Source: JAPXRI01 sp033813635
Lineage (GTDB): Bacteria > Bacillota > Clostridia > Oscillospirales > QAMX01
Length of the DNA stretch: 64,000 nucleotides
Reading direction: 5' to 3'
Assembly: GCA_033813635.1 (NCBI GenBank)
Contig: JAPXRI010000001.1
Coordinates: forward strand, 236,428 to 300,427
Numbering within the stretch: position 1 is the first letter of the stretch; the number at the start of each line of letters is the position of its first letter. Positions 60,560 through 64,000 of this stretch are shown in pieces. A model generated the notes under the pieces. That model was given only the letters and a program-made list of their open reading frames with translations. It had not been told where the DNA came from and ran no database searches. Position numbers and translations under genes: made by a program.

Positions 60560-60904
60560 ATGAAACTGGATTACAAGGCGATAGGACAGCGGATTAAGGA
60601 GGCCAGAGCCCGTAATGGCGTAAGTCAGGAACAGCTGGCTGAAAAGGTCGGACTTTCTACGGCTCATACCAGTCACATTGAAACCGGAAATACTAAGGTC
60701 AGCCTTCCGGCTTTGGTGCAAATCGCAAACGCGCTGAATGTTTCAATGGATGAACTGATCTGCGATAGCAGCGTCAAGGCCAAGCCTGTTTTTGAAAATG
60801 AAATTACAAGGACAGTACAGGACTGCGATGAACATGAGATTCGAATTATTTCGGATACAGTTATTGCCCTGAAAAGTTCCCTGCGAAAACGCAATTGTGA
60901 CTGA
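60560..60904 (+). CDS. XRE-family regulator
   Basis: The 114-residue protein is a standard Cro/cI helix-turn-helix: IGQRIKEARARNGVSQEQLA, EKVGLSTAHTSHIETGNTKV, SLPALVQIANALNVSMDELI. A short helical C-terminus could dimerise. ATG 60560 follows AAGGA. Repeated sites upstream suggest autoregulation. Confidence 0.88.
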   Translation: MKLDYKAIGQRIKEARARNGVSQEQLAEKVGLSTAHTSHIETGNTKVSLPALVQIANALNVSMDELICDSSVKAKPVFENEITRTVQDCDEHEIRIISDTVIALKSSLRKRNCD

Positions 60905-60925
60905 TTCCTGAACAGAAAAAAGCCC

Positions 60926-60972
60926 AGAAAAAATCTCAGGTTTGCTTCTAGATGAAGCCTCCTGAGATTTTT
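60926..60972. terminator. Bidirectional terminator between XRE and diguanylate cyclase genes
   Basis: AAAAAATCTCAGG pairs with CCTGAGATTTTTTT, between two convergent genes. Confidence 0.85.
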
Positions 60973-61003
60973 TTGTTTGCAGTGTTTCTTTTTTCCCAAT
61001 TGG

Positions 61004-61804
61004 TCAGCCTACAACACTGTTCCGCCCTTTTCGTTTTGCCCGGTAGAGCTTCCGGTCAAGTATGCCGATGATTTGGTTTACCGTGCTGATGCCGCTTGTT
61101 TTGTAAATGGTTTGCACACCAAAGCTGCAGGTAAGATTCAATATCTGCCCATTAATACTGAAATTTCTCTTCTCAATGGACTGCCGAATTCTGTTCGCAA
61201 TTTTGACGGCCGTACCATGGTTGAGATCCGGAAGACAGATCAGGAATTCATCTCCTCCGTAACGGGCGGCCCATCCATCTTTCCGTCGGATACTGTTAAA
61301 AAAAATATCCGCCACCTCGCGCAAAACGTAGTCCCCGGCAACATGTCCATGTTCGTCGTTTATTTTTTTAAAAAAGTCTATATCTGAATAGATAAACGAA
61401 ACCGGAGCGCCGTTTTGAAAGGTCCGCTTAAGATCCATGGGGAGTTTTTCATCGATATATCTGCGATTATACAGATTAGTGAGCGAGTCGGTGATGACTA
61501 ATCTTTTAATATACGGAAGTGAATCCGAATTGTCGCTATCTGAGCAGTAGCGAATCAGTTCCAAGCGGTATTGCCGCCGTTCCACGGAAATTGGTATGCT
61601 GATTTCTATTTTAGCTTCTTTATCCCAAATCGAAAGAGTTGCGTTATGGAAAACATGGGATGCCGGATTTGACTCAAGAGAATTTGCGTTTTGAATCTCG
61701 TATAGGATTTGCCTGTGGTCATTGTCCCAAACGTGCACAATCGGAAAATACTTGTTCAACACATGCACAGATTGTTTTAATTGCTCAAAGTTTTCAAACT
61801 CCAT
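61004..61804 (-). CDS. GGDEF-domain diguanylate cyclase
   Basis: In this 266-residue protein the C-terminal GGDEF domain is complete: DSLTNLYNRRYIDEKL, FIYSDIDFFKKINDEHGHVA, then GWAARYGGDEFLICLP with an intact active-site GGDEF. An RRKD lies shortly before, but with six residues to GGDEF, so the inhibitory site is not clearly standard. The N-terminal 110 residues form a small sensor-like domain with no membrane segment. It would make cyclic di-GMP in the cytoplasm. Confidence 0.9.
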   Translation of the reverse strand: MEFENFEQLKQSVHVLNKYFPIVHVWDNDHRQILYEIQNANSLESNPASHVFHNATLSIWDKEAKIEISIPISVERRQYRLELIRYCSDSDNSDSLPYIKRLVITDSLTNLYNRRYIDEKLPMDLKRTFQNGAPVSFIYSDIDFFKKINDEHGHVAGDYVLREVADIFFNSIRRKDGWAARYGGDEFLICLPDLNHGTAVKIANRIRQSIEKRNFSINGQILNLTCSFGVQTIYKTSGISTVNQIIGILDRKLYRAKRKGRNSVVG

Positions 61805-61995
61805 AGACCTTCCCTTTGCTGTGATGATGGTATCACGTGTTTATTTATCCCATCTAAAATATTATAAGCCGGTTCACCACTAAGGTGAAGTTATGAAGCG
61901 GCTATATCCGCTGATATGCCCGATATTGAGCATATGCATGTATGTTCATTATAGGGCATACTTTAGATAAAGTAAAGTCTATGGGGTGAATAAAT

Positions 61996-62205
61996 TTGAT
62001 ATCATATGCGCCATTATGGAAAACCATGAAGATAAAGGGTGCGACAACTTATACGCTCAGAAATAAAGGCGGCGAAGAAAATATAAGTGGTTCAACTATT
62101 TTAAGGCTGCAGAAAAACGAGTCCGTTTCCACAAACACATTGGACAGCCTATGCAGGATACTCAATTGCCAGTTGTCTGACGTAGCGGAATATGTACCCG
62201 ACTGA
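61996..62205 (+). CDS. Small XRE-family regulator
   Basis: The 69-residue protein has the pattern YAPLWKTMKIKGATTYTLRN, SGSTILRLQKNESVSTNTLD, SLCRILNCQLSDVAEYVPD, a small Cro-like helix-turn-helix. TTG 61996 is chosen because GGGGTGA lies six bases upstream and relatives start the same way; ATG 62026 would cut the domain. It lies before the integrase and may regulate excision. Confidence 0.8.
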   Translation: MISYAPLWKTMKIKGATTYTLRNKGGEENISGSTILRLQKNESVSTNTLDSLCRILNCQLSDVAEYVPD

Positions 62206-62241
62206 ATAACATTCAATACGGATAGATTTAAGCACATAAGT

Positions 62242-62285
62242 AAAGGCCGACGGTTTGTACACTACAAGCCGCCGGCCTTTTTATT
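62242..62285 (+). terminator. Terminator before the integrase unit
   Basis: AAAGGCCGaCGGTTTGTA pairs with TACAAGCCGcCGGCCTTT, followed by a T-run. Confidence 0.85.
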
Positions 62286-62294
62286 GACTCGATT

Positions 62295-62314
62295 TTTCGT
62301 AAAGTATCTGACTT
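62295..62314 (+). repeat. Left 20-bp inverted repeat flanking the integrase
   Basis: TTTCGTAAAGTATCTGACTT matches the reverse complement of 63729-63748 at 19 of 20 bases. The two enclose the integrase gene with its leader. Confidence 0.8.
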
Positions 62315-62523
62315 GCCGATATGATTTTGGCAGTATGATAAGAATATTTTATGACAAAACCAGCCAATAGTCAATGAAGTTCGACAGAAATTTGAAGTCG
62401 GAAGGCGGTGGTTCTTTCGATTTGACAGAGAAAAAATCGTACGTCTATGCTTTTAGGCGGTGTTTACCCACTTATCGCCGTCATAATTTCAGTCGTAATC
62501 GATCAGAAAGGAAGTAGATTTTA

Positions 62524-63651
62524 ATGTCACGCAGAGGCGAAAATATCTATAAGCGGCAGGATGGCCGATGGGAGGCCCGCTATATCAAAGCGCGCGATGC
62601 AACCGGCCGGGCGGTATACGGTTATATTTATCGGCACAGCTATCTGGAGGCCAAAAGGGCCCAAGCGGAAGCGAAGGCCACTTGCGGAAAACAGGAGATC
62701 AGCGGAGAAAAGCAGAGCTTTCGGCAAATGACTCTTGGCGAGTACATGAGGCTTTGGCAGGCTTCGATTCAAATGAGCGTCAAAAAATCAACTTATGCCA
62801 ATTATGACGGGCTGATCCGTCGGCACATTGATCCAGTTCTAGGCCAGATCCCTTTGCGCAAAATTGACAGCAATACCATCCAAGCCTATGTCAATCAAAA
62901 ACTGCAAACAGGAAGGACGGACGGGAAAGGCGGTCTTTCTGCAAAAACCGTGCGGGATATTGTGGGTATTTTAAAGCGGAGCTTGACTTTGGCGGGAATG
63001 ACGTTATCAATTAAACTTCCGAAATACAGCCTTCCCAAGCTGAGAGTGTTGACGCGGGATGAACAGCTGGCTCTGATCAAAACCGCCAAAGGCGAAAAAA
63101 ACACGACAGGGCTGGGCGTTATGATCAGCCTGTTTACAGGTATTCGAATAGGTGAGTTGTGTTCTTTGAAATGGAGCGACATTTCTCTTGATGAAGGTGT
63201 GATCAAAATCAATAAAACTCTACAGAGAATTCACAATTGCGGCCAAGGTGGCAAGAGCAAAACGTTAATTAGTATTGATGCACCGAAAAGTGAGTGTTCT
63301 ATACGAGAGATTCCTCTTCCCAGCTTTCTCGTATGCCATATGGCGCAACTAAAAAAACGCGCTTGTGATGAGGACTATATTCTGTCGGGAAACTGCGGGT
63401 ATGTAGAGCCCCGGCTTTGCCAGTACCGTTTCAAAAAGTTTCTTCAGGAGGCGGGCATAGATGATATAAACTTTCATGCGCTCCGGCATACGTTCGCTAC
63501 CCGGTGTGTGGAATTGGGCATCGATGTGAAAACCATCAGCGAATTACTAGGACATTCCAATGTAAATATTACCCTAAATCGCTATGTCCACCCTGCGTTT
63601 GAGTGCCGGAAAAATTGCATTGAAATGCTGGTCAACTCATTCAGTGCATAA
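62524..63651 (+). CDS. int: Tyrosine integrase (Tn916-like Int)
   Basis: The 375-residue protein has an N-terminal arm-binding domain (IYKRQDGRWEARYIKARDAT), a core-binding domain (MTLGEYMRLWQASIQMSVKK), and a catalytic domain. The catalytic set is visible: TGIRIGELCSLKW (Arg), INFHALRHTFATRC (His, Arg), LLGHSNVNITLNRYVHP (His, then Tyr). It would insert and excise the element. GAAAGGAAG precedes ATG 62524. It sits at the right side of the element, facing outward. Confidence 0.93.
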   Translation: MSRRGENIYKRQDGRWEARYIKARDATGRAVYGYIYRHSYLEAKRAQAEAKATCGKQEISGEKQSFRQMTLGEYMRLWQASIQMSVKKSTYANYDGLIRRHIDPVLGQIPLRKIDSNTIQAYVNQKLQTGRTDGKGGLSAKTVRDIVGILKRSLTLAGMTLSIKLPKYSLPKLRVLTRDEQLALIKTAKGEKNTTGLGVMISLFTGIRIGELCSLKWSDISLDEGVIKINKTLQRIHNCGQGGKSKTLISIDAPKSECSIREIPLPSFLVCHMAQLKKRACDEDYILSGNCGYVEPRLCQYRFKKFLQEAGIDDINFHALRHTFATRCVELGIDVKTISELLGHSNVNITLNRYVHPAFECRKNCIEMLVNSFSA

Positions 63652-63728
63652 AGCTAATCGCCGTCAAAAATGCTAGTCCAAAATTTGATAAAGCAACAAA
63701 TTATCAATACCTTATGGCTATATTCGCA

Positions 63729-63748
63729 AAGTCAGATACTTGACGAAA
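63729..63748 (-). repeat. Right 20-bp inverted repeat flanking the integrase
   Basis: AAGTCAGATACTTGACGAAA is the inverted partner of 62295-62314 with one mismatch. It lies about 80 bases after the integrase stop. Confidence 0.8.
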
Positions 63749-63877
63749 CTAAATATACTGCTTTACCCTCTTGCACTATGATTCCCGTTCTGAAAAGGGT
63801 TATTCGAAGGCATCGAGAGTTGGAAGTTTTGTGCTGAGATTCTGTGCCTAGATCAGTTTTTCATTATGAGGAGGTGA

Positions 63878-64000
63878 TAGGTACCCCGAAAATTGGACAG
63901 CCATTGATTGAAATTCGGTAGTGATGAATCAAAACACCGAACAGAAAAGAGAGTCGGAAATCAAAGATTCGGACAGATATGAAATCTCGCAGCCAATGGC
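63878..64000 (+). mobile_element. Possible left end of an insertion sequence (cut by window edge)
   Basis: GGTACCCCGAAAATTGGACA at 63880-63899 resembles terminal inverted repeats of IS3-family elements (a TACCCC...TTGGACA pattern). An open frame starts at ATG 63924 and runs off the window with 25 charged residues (NQNTEQKRESEIKDSDRYEI). This start is not one I recognise from IS3 transposases, so the call is tentative. Confidence 0.35.

Noticed and set aside
1..64000. A CRISPR array or rRNA operon.
   Set aside because: No regularly spaced identical repeats with unique spacers, and no rRNA-like sequence, were seen on either strand.
63600..64000. A right attachment site (second copy of the tRNA-Ala 3' half) in the last 400 bases.
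   Set aside because: No match to the T arm and acceptor 3' strand was found, so the right end of the element is probably beyond the window or has been altered by a later insertion.

Overview
The window holds a short chromosomal end followed by about 62 kb of integrative and conjugative element (ICE). The host looks like a Gram-positive clostridium, probably Oscillospirales. The reasons are strong GGAGG-type ribosome binding sites, TTGACA/TATAAT promoters, a membrane pyrophosphatase, and transfer-gene families (DUF3848, DUF3849, DUF3852, DUF4314, DUF4320, YodL, MobP3-type relaxase) known to me from gut clostridial ICEs. Family names are from memory of sequence patterns; no database was searched.

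Layout. Positions 1-1054 carry the N-terminal part of a membrane pyrophosphatase gene on the minus strand. A consensus promoter at 1253-1281 drives a broken tRNA 5' half (1312) and then an intact tRNA-Ala(GGC) at 1429-1504, the likely left attachment site. The element starts after the tRNA terminator. Region A (1.8-8.1 kb) is a tightly packed operon of four ArdA-like antirestriction paralogues mixed with LPD28-like and DUF4314 proteins. Region B (8.2-10.7 kb) has an adenine methylase and AbrB-like proteins. Region C (10.8-26.8 kb) has a giant SLH surface protein, YodL, DUF3849 and SpoVG proteins, a full Tad-type pilus locus (pilin-like protein, prepilin peptidase, CpaB, TadZ, TadA, TadB, TadC, two TadE/G-like proteins), a large secreted protein and a VirB2-like pilin. 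Cargo island 1 (26.9-33.3 kb) holds regulators, an ECF sigma operon and a TauE/SafE transporter. Region D (33.5-37.8 kb) resumes the transfer genes: VirB6/TrbL-like, a cytosine methylase with an overlapping gene in another frame, a PrgI-like protein and a VirB4-associated protein. Cargo island 2 (37.8-43.7 kb) is visibly AT-richer: a VOC protein, XRE, HAD phosphatase, glycosyltransferase, DJ-1/PfpI protein and WYL regulator. Region E (44.0-59.8 kb) has VirB4, amidoligase, gamma-glutamylcyclotransferase, an NlpC/P60 hydrolase, ParM with a ParR candidate, a hairpin-rich putative oriT, an RHH relaxosome protein, a relaxase with Sel1 repeats, a Toprim/DUF3991 protein, an AbiE toxin-antitoxin pair and VirD4. 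Region F (59.9-63.7 kb) has a SLOG protein, two XRE regulators, a diguanylate cyclase and a tyrosine integrase flanked by 20-bp inverted repeats. The last 120 bases may start an insertion sequence.

How it works together (inference): the relaxase, RHH protein and VirD4 process DNA at the oriT; VirB4, VirB6-like, PrgI-like, VirB2-like and NlpC/P60 proteins form the channel; the Tad pilus and SLH protein may make cell contact; ArdA-like proteins and two methylases would protect incoming DNA; ParM and AbiE would stabilise the element.

The most unusual signal is a short shared C-terminal tail, roughly G-M-x-[LM]-x-[LM] after a Gln/Glu/Pro-rich linker, on about fifteen otherwise unrelated soluble proteins of the element. 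It is absent from the pilus, channel and segregation proteins. It could be a common export or docking signal.
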